Assembly: GCA_037952775.1 (NCBI GenBank)
Contig: JBANAY010000003.1
Span: 23,002,001 to 23,066,000, forward strand
DNA from: Clonostachys chloroleuca
Taxonomy: Eukaryota; Ascomycota; Sordariomycetes; Hypocreales; Bionectriaceae
DNA length: 64,000 nt
Direction of reading: 5' to 3'
The position numbers were made by a program, and so were the translations under genes. The notes under the pieces were generated by a model that searched no databases, was not told where the DNA came from, and saw only the letters and a program-made list of their open reading frames with translations. Shown here one piece after another: positions 1-11,580 of this stretch (within the stretch, counting starts at the first letter, position 1; each line of letters opens with the position of its first letter).

Positions 1-2401
1 TCGGCTTCTCCCCCTTGTTTACCGTCATCTCCTTCTTCGTTCCCATCCTCGTCCTCCTTGTCGCTTTCCTCGCCATCGGTACCAACAACGTCGTCTCTTG
101 GCTGCGTGTTTCTCTCGGCGGGTTCCTCTGCGGCTCAGCCGTATGCGGCATGCATTATCTCGGCAATGCTTCGATCCAGAACTATACGTGTACCTACAAA
201 TTGAGCTACGTCATCAGCTCAGCTATTATCGCCGTAATCGCCAGTACAATAGCGCTATCCGTCTTCTTCGTCTTTCGATCTATATGGGCCAACGTGTGGT
301 GGAAGAGACTCTTGTCCGCCCTCTTGCTGGCTGGTGCTGTCTCTGGGATGCATTGGTGTGCTGCCTTCGGCACAGAATATACTCTTGTCGCGATAGAGGT
401 GGGAGCCGGTGGAATGTCACGGGATGCCACCGTCATTGTCGTCATTTGCCTGGTTAGTCTTCTCTTTTAGCCATATAAATTGCGAAACTAACTCCCACTA
501 TTAGTCCCTAGGTGCATGCTTGACCATTGCTGGCCTCGCAATCTTCACCGCTAGAAAGAGGAACCAGTCCGCTCGCCGAGCTCAGAAGATCACACTGGGC
601 GCTGCCTTCTTCGACAAGGAGGGCAGGATTCTTGTCGACACCGACGGTCTTATTCCTAGCACCGTTGTTACCGACTCCTTCATCCAGACTGTAAGTAATC
701 CATGAAATGGTAAGGTAGGGGATATGCTAACAAGAGACTTCACAGAACGACAAGCAGCCATTCACCATCTCACACCCTTACTTTCTCTGGATGTTCCAGG
801 CGACTAGGAGCTGGCCCGGTTTATACAGCCTTATCGATGGCATGAAGCGACGTGTATCTCAGAAGCACAGACGAGCTGTCCAAGAAGTATCCCCGACCAA
901 AGACGAGCAAGGTCTTCTATTCCGAGGCCAGTTCTGCCTGGCTGCCGTGCGACTTGCTGAACGTCTCCGCCAGGACCTTACAAATATTGGTGTACTTTGG
1001 GACGAGATCCTGGCTACCGGAGTGACCGCGGACCTTGATCTACAGCCCAACGATCAGCCAGGAGGGCCCATGTCAGCCAAGTTCAGACAGCGTATGTACG
1101 AGAAGGGTGCCGCCCTACGGCAGCAGGTTGGGAAGGGCTCCCTGATGTTTCTCGTTCGCCGCATTAACAACGAGCGTGATCTTGAGCGGCTAGCCATGGC
1201 TGGCTATCGCTTTGCCGAGGTGGAACACGTCAGCGGTATTATCGCATCAAGAATGCAAATCAAGAACATGGGCGTTGAGGCCAAGCTGCGTCAAATGGCA
1301 AATTATTCTCACCAGGGCATGGAGAAGACTGCCCGCCTCCGTATCGGGTTCTTTGCCATCCGAGCCCGAGTCAACACCTCAGGCTTTGACGTCTTGGTAA
1401 AAAGGACGGCACGCAACGCTCTTCCATCGATCAGCCTGCCCCTCTCCACCTTAGAGTCGTGGCAGAGAGATATCTTGAAACGATTTGAAGGCTTGACTAT
1501 GCTGGCCGTGTCCGAGGCTCTAGAGGCGACTAAGATGTCAACCGGCAGGGAGACTGAGTTCATCCACCATATCAAGAGTGGGATCAAAAAGCTTCGCGAA
1601 TCTCTTCGGGATATCATCACGGATGATGCCATTCTTGCACCAGGCGTCGTTCATGTGCCCGGGGGTCCTGCCGGCATGACGACGCCCAGCCTCACGTTCC
1701 GAATTGTAGCCCCAATCCATTCAGTTGTCAACAACACAGATTACGAGTACATACCGCTGAGTCTGTTCAAAGCACACCAACTTGTACAAATGGAAGCAGG
1801 CCAGCAGTCATTCATTCACAACCTACATCGCGAATTCCAGCCCATCATTGGGCCACAGCCTGTGGAAGAGCCGCGTCCGGGCAGTACCGAGAAGAACATT
1901 CTCTCCAAGTTGACGAAAAAGAAGAGATTGTCACACCGACCATCTGAAGACTGGGACGAGGAGCAAGTGTTGGAGGGCAGATCTGCACGCCGACCGTCAT
2001 CAACGGTCTCGAGCCAGTCGAGCTCAACAGCAGATCTCTGCCACTCGAAGGAGCGCAGCGACAGGCTACAGCCTGGAAGTATGCGACGAAAAGACACCCC
2101 CAAGCATCTGAGCGCACCGTCTTTCGGAGGCATTATGGTCTCGCGGGAGATTGCTGTCAACGTGGAGAAGCAAAGACCTCAAGTCGTCGTGTCAGAGTGT
2201 GCACTGGAACCCGCGGTGATCACAAATCAAGTTTCTGCAAGTTCAGATATTGAATTACAAGCAAAGGACGAGGACAAGATTTTCGGCATTCAGGTGGCTT
2301 CAACGCCCATGGTAGGAGTTCACACTGGCAATGGGAATCATGACACATATGTCGATGTCTTATTTAGAGACGCTGTAGAGGGTCAATGGCGGAAGAGATG
2401 A
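1..2401 (+). CDS. MHYT-domain membrane signalling protein (5' truncated by window edge)
   Basis: Exons are <1-452, 505-690 and 746-2401, with introns 453-504 (gttagt, branch aactaac) and 691-745 (gtaagt..cacag); frames agree and at least 763 residues are visible. The N-terminal part is a run of hydrophobic helices carrying the MHYT signatures GMHYLGN and GMHWCAAFG. In this family such motifs lie near the membrane face and are proposed to bind a metal and sense a diatomic gas. After the membrane part comes a long soluble region of about 550 residues with a basic, Ser-rich, probably disordered segment around 1900-2110, then the stop. Fungal MHYT proteins have this membrane-plus-soluble layout, and the soluble part has no assigned enzyme fold that I recognise. 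It is convergent with the aldo/keto reductase, 139 nt between stops. The true start lies outside the window. The family call is firm; ligand and role are unknown. Confidence 0.85.
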
Positions 2402-2540
2402 TTTGCTTAGAGATCTCATAGCTTCTTTCAATAATACAACTGCTTTGCACTCCACTCAATATAGGTGATTATCTCATGGTGCCAACCTCCTGGTTGCACT
2501 TCAACTACCTCGTCATCATCCGTTGACGACACAATCGCCT

Positions 2541-3698
2541 TTACTGCTTGGCGTACCCAATGGGCTTCGGATTTTCTACGATGCCAAACTGACCGGTGAT
2601 GGCCAGCAACCCCGTAGCCTTGCCGGCATCTCCTGGGTGAGCACCGATGAAATCATTGGGGAATCCAATGTCAAACGACTTCACGCTCTCCAAGCGCTGA
2701 GTCTGCTCGGCCGTGAGCTTGATACTGAGCGCCCGAATATTGTCATGCAGATGCTCAATCCTTCTACCGCCAACAATGGGGAATACATAAGGCGCCTTTG
2801 CCATCACATACGCCAAAGCGATTGCGGTCGGGGACTCGATCCCATGTTCGGTGGCCACCTCGCAGAGCGCTTCGCTGTACTTGATCTCGTCTTCGGTCTG
2901 TTGGGACCCCTCAGCGAGGCTGCGAAGAGCCTCTCCACTCTTGTGGCGCTCCTCGATGGCCTTCTTGGACTGGAACTTGCCATGTCCGAGCACATCCCAC
3001 GGCGCCAGAGCCAGGCCAAAGTGGCGGGCCATGGGGAGGATTTCCCGCTCAAAATCCCGCCGCATGATATTCCAGCGGCCTTGGTAGAGAGAGAATGGCG
3101 TCTTCCCGTGAGCCTTTGCATATGTGTTGGCAGCGCTGACCACCCAGGCAGGGCAGTCGGAGATGGCAAGATAGAGGACCTTGCCTTGCTGTACGACAAT
3201 GTGAAGGCTGTCCATGACCTCCTCGATGGACGTGGTCTGGTCCCAGTAATGGACGTACAATATGTCAACCCAGTCCGTCTGTAACTTGGCCAGTGAGTCT
3301 CTGAGGCTGACGTGAAGACTTCGCTTATGGTTTCCACCGGAGTTGACGGAGTTACCCTTCCCATACTCGTGGGACTTGTAATCAGCCGTGAACTTCGTGG
3401 CTAAAACCAAGCGATCACGGTTCTTGCGCGAGGCCATCCACTCCCCCAGCCAGGTTTCAGACTCTTCGTCCTGGTAGTTGTTCGCGGTATCTATGAAATT
3501 ACCACCAGCCTCCACATAGGCATCTAGCAGCTTGAACGACTGCTCCTTATCCATGCTGCCCATGCCGTCAGCCCATGCGCTTCCAATAGACATGGCACCG
3601 AGGCACAGGGGAGAGACCCTGATACCCGCAGTTGGGGCAAGGATTCGGAAGCGGCCGAGCTCCGTGGGAGGCTCTGGGGCGGGACCCCATCGAGACAT
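2541..3698 (-). CDS. aldo/keto reductase of the aryl-alcohol dehydrogenase / norsolorinate reductase type
   Basis: Single-exon NADPH-dependent aldo/keto reductase, 385 residues from the chosen ATG at 3698. The reading frame also has an ATG at 3776 (26 residues longer), but the 3698 start begins just before the family's conserved N-terminus ([10 protein letters not shown] then LGRFRIL) and gives the usual length of about 385. The AKR catalytic tetrad is present: D70 and Y75 in FIDTANNY, K102 in LATKF and H150 in YVHYW. The C-terminal [11 protein letters not shown] loop is the usual NADPH-binding stretch. Members of this fungal subfamily reduce aryl aldehydes or polyketide ketones; the aflatoxin NorB and yeast AAD proteins are relatives. 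No polyketide synthase is present here, so the substrate cannot be inferred. TATAAAAG on the minus strand at 3832-3839 fits either start. Function class is sure, substrate unknown. Confidence 0.9.
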   Translation of the reverse strand: MSRWGPAPEPPTELGRFRILAPTAGIRVSPLCLGAMSIGSAWADGMGSMDKEQSFKLLDAYVEAGGNFIDTANNYQDEESETWLGEWMASRKNRDRLVLATKFTADYKSHEYGKGNSVNSGGNHKRSLHVSLRDSLAKLQTDWVDILYVHYWDQTTSIEEVMDSLHIVVQQGKVLYLAISDCPAWVVSAANTYAKAHGKTPFSLYQGRWNIMRRDFEREILPMARHFGLALAPWDVLGHGKFQSKKAIEERHKSGEALRSLAEGSQQTEDEIKYSEALCEVATEHGIESPTAIALAYVMAKAPYVFPIVGGRRIEHLHDNIRALSIKLTAEQTQRLESVKSFDIGFPNDFIGAHPGDAGKATGLLAITGQFGIVENPKPIGYAKQ

Positions 3699-4537
3699 GG
3701 TGGAGGCTGTAGTTGTTTGGGCAGATATGGGAACAAAGCACGATGTGGGAAAGGGCAGACCTGCGATTCGGTCCAAAACTGATGATGTGTATTGATTCAG
3801 AAAAGAAGCCTAAATTATGGCCACTGTCATGCTTTTATACTTTCTCTTGGACTGCATTATACCCACCTCTCGATATGAGTATCCGCCTTGTGCGGAAACT
3901 CCAACAGGAGCCAATGCAAGACAAAGCAGTTAGTAAGGTTTAGTATCGTCAACTTCCCTTGATTTACAAGCACAGTGATTATACACTGTCACATCAATGG
4001 CTAGATCACATATCATTGCTTGCTAACAATATAAATCGCGTGCTGAGGCTGAATCATCTCCGCAGGACTGAAGTCCGCAAACGAGCCCGCATCTTCGGTT
4101 TGCTAATCTCTGGCGAAAACTACAGTGATGAATTAAACTCATGACACTGTGACCCGAACGCATGAGAATGTCATCGATACAATGCTCGGCTATAACGGAG
4201 GCAGAGGGTTTCATTCCTCCGCGCGCTCATGCATATTAGCTCATTCTCGAGGAGAGGCGCCGGAGTTAAGAGTGCTGGCTCTTGACTCCGGGTCGACTCT
4301 CCATATCATGAGATTTGTTGGGGTACAGTCTGGAATATGGAGTGAAGACCCAGTACGAGGTACTTCTTTGGGATTTTCTCCTGGGTAGGTGAGCGAGTAA
4401 ATGATTATGTTTGAGAGTGATAAATGGCTCAGAACCACTGGCGAGATCACTTGAAAAAAGAAAGCCTATAGTCCCATTATTCTATCTATTTGTGTCATTA
4501 TCATTAGTTGAAGTGTATTTAGCCTCTCAAAAGGCTC
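3699..4537. other. gene-free stretch, promoter side of the aldo/keto reductase
   Basis: No convincing gene. It holds the reductase promoter (TATA-like TATAAAAG, minus strand, 3832-3839) and the 3' flank of the next transcription factor. The small ORFs here have no family features. Confidence 0.5.
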
Positions 4538-6452
4538 TCAGCCCGTGTATGGCGAAAATTGCAGATTGCCGTCTGCAGGGGAGAGCCCAAAGAGCTCCCC
4601 GTTGTTGCCATCAGATAGTACCGATATCACCAAGTCTCCGTCCTCCGACCCCAAAGGTCCAGCATTCGCATCATACCACGTCTCCAGAAGGTTACTCGGC
4701 ACAGGGGTTAAAAGGTCTCGTTGGTAGTCGGCCGGGGAGTCAGATATAGTTTCTTCCAGCATCAAGTATTTCGATGTGAGGAATGTGTCCCCCGTCACTT
4801 TGATGTATGCAGCATTCAAAAACTCGATGGCAAACGGTGCGGCGTTGTATACGGTCCGTAGATCCTCTAAGATGCCCACGCACTTCCAATACCGTGTCGC
4901 AGCTGATGAGTTGATATTGGGCATGGTGTCCTTCATGTCGCAGATGTGGATAACGGCTGCAGGAATCGCGGCGACAATGCAAACCACGGGGAGAGATCTG
5001 ACCCTGCCGTAACTTTGCAGTTCTGCCAGCATCCGGGTGATCTCTTTCGCAGCGGTGCGAGTGCGCATCAGGGGATACCATCGATCTTGGATGGCTGACG
5101 CTTCCTGAGCCTCTGGCCGATGCAAGGTCAAAGTCACAGCGCGGTATATCAAGCACAGTGCATAGCAATGCACATCTATGATTGAAAAGGATGTAGGTAC
5201 CTTATTGGTTTGGTTCAACGCAGGCGATTGCTGAACCACTTGAGGAAGCGCGTTGTTCCAGGCCATCAACTCATCATCGAGGACGGAGGCATTTGGCTTC
5301 CAAGTGCCTGCGGGTTTCGGATAGAGCAGCAATGCGCGCAGGTCGGATGATTTACGAGATTCCTCGTCTTTGTATTGCGCCGTATAGTGATCGTGGAAAA
5401 TCTTGCTGATGATCACGCAGAGCTTCGTCTTTTCGATGCAGAGAAGCGCCAATTCTTGCTGCTGGCCTGCTGTCAAGAGACGGGGGAACCACGCTGCCAG
5501 TTGTCCTTGAGGGTCTGTAAAGACATCAAAGTCTCTGTCTTGGAGCATCTTAGTACTGAAATCGTCCTTTCTGATTCGGGGCGGCTGGCGAGTCGCGAGG
5601 CCAACCATCTGATCCTGCATGAAGCAAGCCCACCAAAGCCTCCGCCTCAGCTTGCGGAGACTGGGCTCAAAACCGAAGGTCTCGGGGTCGATATGCAAGC
5701 CTATATTGTAGGCGTATGAAATGGCGATGCCGCTCCAGTGCCAGGAGTTTGTCGTGTTGTGTCGCGCCTCGAACGAGTATGTCATGAGGAGCGTGGTCTG
5801 AACAATGGCCAGAGCATCAGACTCGTAATTTAGGTCGTACAGCGCCTGTCAAACGCATCAATTAATAAGATCAACAAGTTATTCGGCGATTGGGCAGACG
5901 GACTTTGGCTCGTTGAAAATACACGTTGAGCGCGGCTCGATTGTCCTCAAATCCCTCAGCTTCCAATTTTCGAGAGTCGACAAAGGGGCACGCTGCAAGC
6001 ATCACGGCCTGGTACACCATCAGACTGACTTGGCCTGCACTGCCGTCACCACGAGTCACGGCGTTCAGAAAATTGGAGAGGTCGAGGATGGGTAGCATGG
6101 GATGGACCAGGCCGACGTAGGCCTCGAGCAACGCATTTTGAAGGGCAGGCGAAGGCAGCGTGAGAGCATCGCTCGCGTGCAGCTTTTGAATGTTTAGTGC
6201 TGTAATATTCAGCCCTGGAGGCTTGCAAAATAATGGGATTTTCGCATCCACGGGTGTGTTCTCTGGCGGTTGAGGTGAGCGACTCGCCGTTGCTGTGTGC
6301 TGTGAGGGCAGCATGGCTGGTCTCGACTTAATCTGCTGGTCCTGGAGCTGATCATGAAGAAGAAGAATTCGTGCTCTCGGTGTTTTAGATCCACGTAAAC
6401 ATGGATCCTTCCCCTTGGCTGGACCAGGCTTGGCCCGCAGGCTTGTCTTCAT
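4538..6452 (-). CDS. fungal-specific transcription factor domain protein lacking a visible Zn2Cys6 cluster
   Basis: Exons 6452-5904 and 5845-4538, intron of 58 nt (gtccgt..gacag), 618 residues. The middle region carries fungal-specific transcription factor domain features: the LVHPMLPILD stretch near residues 115-124, QRAK-LYDLNYESD across the splice, the helix with SGIAISYAYNIGLH, and RRRLWWACFMQDQ. The C-terminal half continues as the usual all-helical regulatory domain. The start is the problem. The first residues (KPGPAKGK) resemble the linker that normally follows a zinc cluster, but no CX2CX6C pattern precedes them in any frame up to about 6960. It is therefore either a TF-domain-only protein or an N-terminally truncated regulator. 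It lies between an aldo/keto reductase and a short-chain dehydrogenase, all on the minus strand, so local control of those enzymes is possible but unproven. Confidence 0.8.
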
Positions 6453-7026
6453 GCCCCTAACTGCAACTTGGCCTGTTTTCTCTATCTAATCTGGCATCCG
6501 AGATATCCGATACACAGGCGGGCTTGACCCAAGGCGTCAGCCCGACTCGCAAATAATGGCCCGAAACTGGTGATCTGACATGGGCAATTTAACGACAATC
6601 ACATGTGATACTGTCCGCTTAAGTCATTATCCCCTTGGAGATTGAAATATCGTCTGAGGCCTACGTCATGCCTATGGCAGGGACCTTGATTACAGCAGTG
6701 CCCGACTCTGTAGACAAAGCAGAGACGATTGTGTGAGGGTCCTGTTAGGGCTGAACGAAAAAGCCTGAGACTCTGTTTTAGAGTGCTGACTCTGCACTAC
6801 CAGACTGGAAAGTCTCTGTTAGCGCTCGCTGTCGTCCCATTTCTAGCACTAATGTTACGCTACTCGGTGTGTTTGAAACAGAAGAGCTGCAAGGATCGAC
6901 CCGACGGTAATGAGATGGCCAGTATACGTATGAGTTAATAATACATTCCCACCCCGTTGCTCGCTATAGGTCCTCATCAGCGGTAATGAAGTGCTTGTTG
7001 AGACGATTCTGAGTCTACTATACAGC
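6453..7026. other. gene-free stretch upstream of the zinc-cluster-less regulator
   Basis: I searched both strands here for a missing zinc-cluster exon and found no Cys spacing of the right kind. No other gene is supported. Confidence 0.5.
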
Positions 7027-7809
7027 TTATTTCCCTCCTGTCATCTGAAGATATCGTTGGCCAAAGGCATCATTCCACCCACCCACAACTTGCTCTCCAA
7101 TTCCAGCTGTGATGAGATTCTCTCCCGCTTCAAACTTGGGGACAACTGTGGCCATGAACTCCTCGACTGTGAGAGTATGAGGACTGAATTCTTTCTTGTT
7201 GTCGTCCGGATTCTCCCTATCACGTTGCAGGTCTGTTGCTACCATTGGTGGTGCGATCTCGACCACTCGAATGTTCGAGCCCTCCTGGGCTATCTGAGTA
7301 CGTAGATTCATAGTCCAGAAGTGAATCCATGCCTTGGTGGCGTTGTAAACCGGGTTAACCACAGAAAAGGGAATGAATCCTAAGACACTTGACACATTGA
7401 TTATCATCGCGCTTGACTTGGTCCGGAAATGAGGCAGTAGTCCAATGGACAGATGCATCGGCCCTCGGACGTTTATGTCGATTTCCTCGTCGGCCTTTTC
7501 AAGATACTCCGCATCATTGGAGATGTCCAATACACGCTGAACGGCCGCGTTGTTCACTAAGCAGTCCAGGTCAGGGTGCTCAGTGGTGATCTTAGCGATG
7601 AAAGGCGAGAGAGCATTAATCTTTCCAGTATCGATCACGTAGTACCCGGCTGCGCCAATAAGCTGGGCGGTTTCTTTCAAATTAGACTCAGTACGTCCTG
7701 CAAGCAAGACTCTCGTGCCCTTCGAAATAAGGTACTCGGCGATCGCTCTGCCGATTCCACCTGCGCCCCCTGTGACGAGTGCGCAGTTGAAGTTGATATC
7801 TGGCACCAT
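7027..7809 (-). CDS. short-chain dehydrogenase/reductase (classical, DltE-like)
   Basis: Single exon, 260 residues, the normal length for classical SDRs. NAD(P)-binding TGGAGGIG lies at 13-20, NNAA at 86-89, N113 in DINV, the catalytic Ser in NVSS (140-141), and Y155/K159 in YNATK. AGR after the second strand (residues 37-39) suggests NADP(H) preference. The C-terminus (EFMATVVPKFEAGENLITAGIG) resembles the DltE-type subgroup. This is a cytosolic oxidoreductase of unknown substrate. It sits head-to-tail behind the 262-residue SDR gene and ahead of the transcription-factor gene on the same strand, with wide gaps, so co-regulation is only possible. Confidence 0.9.
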   Translation of the reverse strand: MVPDINFNCALVTGGAGGIGRAIAEYLISKGTRVLLAGRTESNLKETAQLIGAAGYYVIDTGKINALSPFIAKITTEHPDLDCLVNNAAVQRVLDISNDAEYLEKADEEIDINVRGPMHLSIGLLPHFRTKSSAMIINVSSVLGFIPFSVVNPVYNATKAWIHFWTMNLRTQIAQEGSNIRVVEIAPPMVATDLQRDRENPDDNKKEFSPHTLTVEEFMATVVPKFEAGENLITAGIGEQVVGGWNDAFGQRYLQMTGGK

Positions 7810-8819
7810 TTTTGGATCCTAGTATTTAGATATCTTCTTGGGCTTGATGTTGCCTGACTGCCAGGATGTGTAGCCGCCGTGGTATGTATGAGGGGCAGGA
7901 AATCGCTCATCTTTGATTTATGACCTCTTTGTTATTCTGGCCTGGCCAATGATATACTCTGTTACATCAGCACTGCATGTCATTACATCATACACAATGT
8001 ATGTTGACAATATGGGCATGAATTTAGAGGTACATCATGAACAGAGGAAAAGACTTCGAATTGTGAGGGAACCTCTTTTGAATCTCATCAGATCCTCATT
8101 CGTCCCCTTTTTACCTGTTAGCTGAGAGGAGAGCTGTGGACATTTTTCCAAGTCCAGTACAGATGGCGTGAAAATCTAATGGTAGACTGGGGGCCGTATC
8201 GCATATGTTGTTTTCCTTTATTTCTCTAAGCTGAGCATATATTACGGCTTCTCACTAGCTCATGCAGACTATCTACAGCAGTAAGTACGATTAATTCCCC
8301 ATACTTGAGCCACGGGATCTATTCGTGCTGAGATGATGATGGGTTTGAGCTAAGTCGTACCGCAGCTTCTTACCACTACAGCGTCATGTCTCTAATTCTA
8401 TACTTGATCTACCTGCCTAGACTATCAGAAATTATCGAGGTTTATTAAAATGGAGTAACAGAAGAGGACGACTAGCCTTTGATATCTACGTCAGCTTACA
8501 CTTGTAGACTATTGTGTGTTGAAATTGGCAGTAAGAAAAGCAATGCAACGCATCCGCGAGGCAAACATGTCACAGGACTGGGAATTTTCTGCTTATTTTG
8601 GTATTTCTGCCACTAGCTGATGTTCTTATGAAGCTGTGTGCTGTACTTGCTTCCTTAGTCTGCGAAGTCTTCCCGTTCTTTCAGTGATAGACAATTTTGT
8701 GGGATTCCCTTCACAGAAACTTGATAATCAACATGTACACTTCAATGCCTCTTCAAAGGTGAATCCATTCGTAATTTTCCTACCGTAATTCAAGTCACGA
8801 AGAGGATTTGTAAGGCGTG
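7810..8819. other. gene-free stretch between two short-chain dehydrogenase genes
   Basis: About 1 kb, AT-rich, no ORF with family features. It contains the promoter of the 260-residue SDR and the 3' flank of the next SDR. I see no clear repeat or RNA gene. Confidence 0.45.
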
Positions 8820-9820
8820 CTAATTTGATGTAAAGCCTCCATCAACCACCTGCACAGCGCCCTGCATGTAACTATTCATTGGCGAAGCCATCAGAACAAT
8901 AGCATCTGCGCATTCTTCTTGCAAGCCGATTCTTTGTAGCGGCGTCCGACCAAGGTCTTGAATCAAGGGCGCATATGGATTGGTTGTCTCTACTGATGAG
9001 GCATCGAGGGGTGTGCCAATATAGCCTGGCGCAATGGCATTAATGCGTATGTTGTATTGAGAATACGCGTTTGCATCTCCCTTCGTTAGGCCAATGACGC
9101 CTATATATATCGTTCGTGTGTAAGTAGCTGTAAGATAAACAAGATGCTTCGTGAACGATACTTACCATGCTTGGCTGCTGTGTAGGCCGTTTGGGCGATC
9201 CAGGGATTTGGCGCAACGAAGCCGTAAATAGATGTCACATTAATGATGCTCCCGCGGCCTTCTCTCGGCCCGTGGTCTCTGGGGTTTTCCTTCTGTTTAG
9301 CTTGTGTCTCTCTGGAGTATAAGTCCTTTCCGAAACTTACTCTTGTTTGATCATAGCGGCCAACTCTTCCTTCTGGCACCGATACACACCGTGAAGATTG
9401 ACATCCAACACCCTCTCAATATCTTCGTATTCCGCTTCATGCGTGAGCTTCCCAGAACCACCTATGCCAGCATTGTTGACTGCGATATCCAGTCTGCCAA
9501 ATGCACTGACAGTTTCGGCGATTCCCCTGCGCACTTGCTCCTGGTCCCTTACATCCATTTGGATAGGCACCAGCTCAACATGGGGGAACATCTTCTTTAC
9601 ATCCTGGTATGTCGTTGTAAGTAGGCCCTTGTCTATATCCGCCATCGCAAGCCGCTTGACTCCATGTCTAGCGAAGGCAATTGCAGTGTGCCGGCCAATT
9701 CCTAACCGTATTCGAAAGACAGCAATTAGTAAATGAACCAAGCACTACGTTCATAAGTCTATGCGTCCTACCGCTGGCAGCACCGGAAATAAAGGCCGCA
9801 CCTTTCAAAAGTGTGGCCAT
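8820..9820 (-). CDS. short-chain dehydrogenase/reductase, four exons
   Basis: Exons 9820-9772, 9701-9341, 9263-9166 and 9100-8820; phases fit and give 262 residues. The exon 2/3 junction uses acceptor ccgag at 9264; other nearby AGs break the frame. Motifs are the cofactor loop GAASGIG (13-19), D65-V (MDVRD), VNNAG (91-95), N118 in DVN, S148 in VTS, and Y164/K168 in YTAAK. The C-terminus INAIAPGYIGTPL and VDGGFTSN is typical of the 3-oxoacyl-[acyl-carrier protein] reductase / gluconate 5-dehydrogenase-like SDRs. The start is at the only ATG giving the glycine motif at the usual depth. Cytosolic NAD(P)-dependent dehydrogenase with unknown substrate. The family is certain, and the exon model is well supported by motif continuity. 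Confidence 0.88.
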
Positions 9821-10781
9821 GTCGGAGAATTGCGGTCAAGTACGGAGTATTGTCAGCTGAAGTTGAGAGTAAAATAACAGGTCACCGCCAAAGTCAGCAA
9901 CGGCGATATCTCAGCATGTCAAGAATGTCCTGGTGGCTCGTTGGTTTTGATGGAAAGATTCATGAATTGACCAGCCCCGGAAAATAGCCCAGAATGCTGT
10001 CATCTGATCTGATCGGGTCATTCCAGTGGTGCCATGTAATTATGCTTTCCGAGGCATCCCTGTCAAGCGGCTGTTACCGACCAGCATTGCAGGAGTGGTG
10101 GTGGAGGATATGATCGGCAATCAAACGCTACTTGATAGTTGAGGACGAAATTGTATCTTGTCTTCTAATTCATTCAAAAGATGAACGATGCCATGAGTAG
10201 ACAGCTGATAATAAAAGCTGCGACAGCTGTACTATACGTATCTGAAAGAGGCCCCCTTGCATGTGGCTAACCCCGCTCGTGCATCTCGTCCCGGATTGTC
10301 CCGTGAGCTTCTTTACCCTAGCAGCGTAGTAGATCTGTTCTTGTCCTCGAATCATCTGAATGTAATTTGTCATAAACAAGCTCTCGGCTATCGAAGACGA
10401 TGAGCCCGTCCCTAGTATTTCCAGTCTGTTCCTCAGACAAGTAAAGAAAGCAAACCCCAGAACCCGGTTTCGGAGCAACTGGAGGAAACCAGTGAAATCT
10501 ATTATATAAAGGTGAGAAGCAAGAACGACATTTTCATAGTCGGATGTTGGAGTAAGTGTGATAGAGAATCATAACAAAGGAATGATAGAAACCTTTTCTG
10601 CCATAATTTCTTCGCCTCCCATCACACAGCTAGGATCTACACAATATATGAAGGAGTTGGGGGCGCTCTTAACGCCGCAACAAAAATATAAGTTTAACTT
10701 CAAGCCTCTCAGCTTTCAAATCGCATTATATCTACTTCATGGCCATCTGCTCTGTTCTAGTAGAAGGCCGGGATCTCCTAA
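9821..10781. other. gene-free stretch
   Basis: Promoter side of the four-exon SDR and 3' flank of the nuclease-like gene. A 102-codon minus-strand ORF at 10170-10478 has no recognisable features and I do not call it. Nothing else seen. Confidence 0.45.
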
Positions 10782-11580
10782 TTAACATGTGTTGAGCATA
10801 GAAGTCAGAGCAGTCTTCTCAGCGCTGGTAATCTTCAGGCTCCACGTGCTCTTAACTGCAACCCACGCCTTGGCATAGGTGCAGTAAAAGCCAGTCAGGG
10901 GGGCTTCCATGAATCAGGGCTCTTGTCACCCTTCGAGCGGTTGGTGCTGGCATCAGTGGCCCACAGCTGGGGGTGGTCGATATCATTGGCAAAGGCCTCA
11001 CGGCGAGCGGTTGTCCAAGACTTGGCACCAGACTGGCAGAGAAAGATTTGTTAGCCATAATACGCTACCCATTTTGAGGTAGGGTAGCCGTAGGGTGTGT
11101 GCAACTCACAATCCAAGCATTCTTCAATGGGACCATATGGTCGATATCGACACTGCTAGCTGCGGTAATAGTCTTGCCAGAGTAAGGGCAAGTCCAACTG
11201 CCTGAAGTAGGGTAACAATCACTCCCAACTTTGACGTTGTTGCCATCGCGGCGGAGAACCCATTCTCTGCAAAGAAAGAGTCAGAGTACTAGATGACCAA
11301 GTGGTCTGAAACAAGTGCTACTAACCGGGCTGAGCAAGCTGGCTCGTCATTTACGGACTCCCAGTGAGGGAAAAGATCACGGTCGTAGGTCCCATCGTCA
11401 GTTATAGTGGCCACCGTCAGACTAGCCAGAAGGGACTTGGCGGAAGAAGTAGAAGGGATCCCAGGCTAAGCATCATTCTGTTTAGATAGCTGGTATTAAT
11501 GGCCTTTGAGGGGGGAGGCTTACAGGAGTTGCAGCAACAAATGCCGCGGCAGAAACTAGAATGGCAGAGATGAACTTCAT
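10782..11580 (-). CDS. secreted DUF1524/HNH nuclease-like protein with apparent C-terminal frameshift
   Basis: Exons 11580-11524, 11465-11326, 11266-11110 and 11032-10782. An N-terminal signal peptide (MKFISAILVSAAAFVAA) precedes a small domain of the GmrSD/DUF1524 HNH type: DIDH at 106-109 followed by PL-KNAW, then ARREAFAND and NRSKGD near 149-154. DIDH and NRSKGD are the catalytic or metal-binding signature of these extracellular fungal and bacterial HNH-like proteins. As written, translation stops at TGA (10895-10897) right after residue 163. The run of six G on the plus strand (10898-10903) is one base short of keeping frame. In the next frame the normal C-terminal part continues to a TAA at 10782, and one extra base would give 201 residues. 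Whether this is a real mutation or a homopolymer error is open. Predicted secreted; substrate unknown. Confidence 0.75.
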
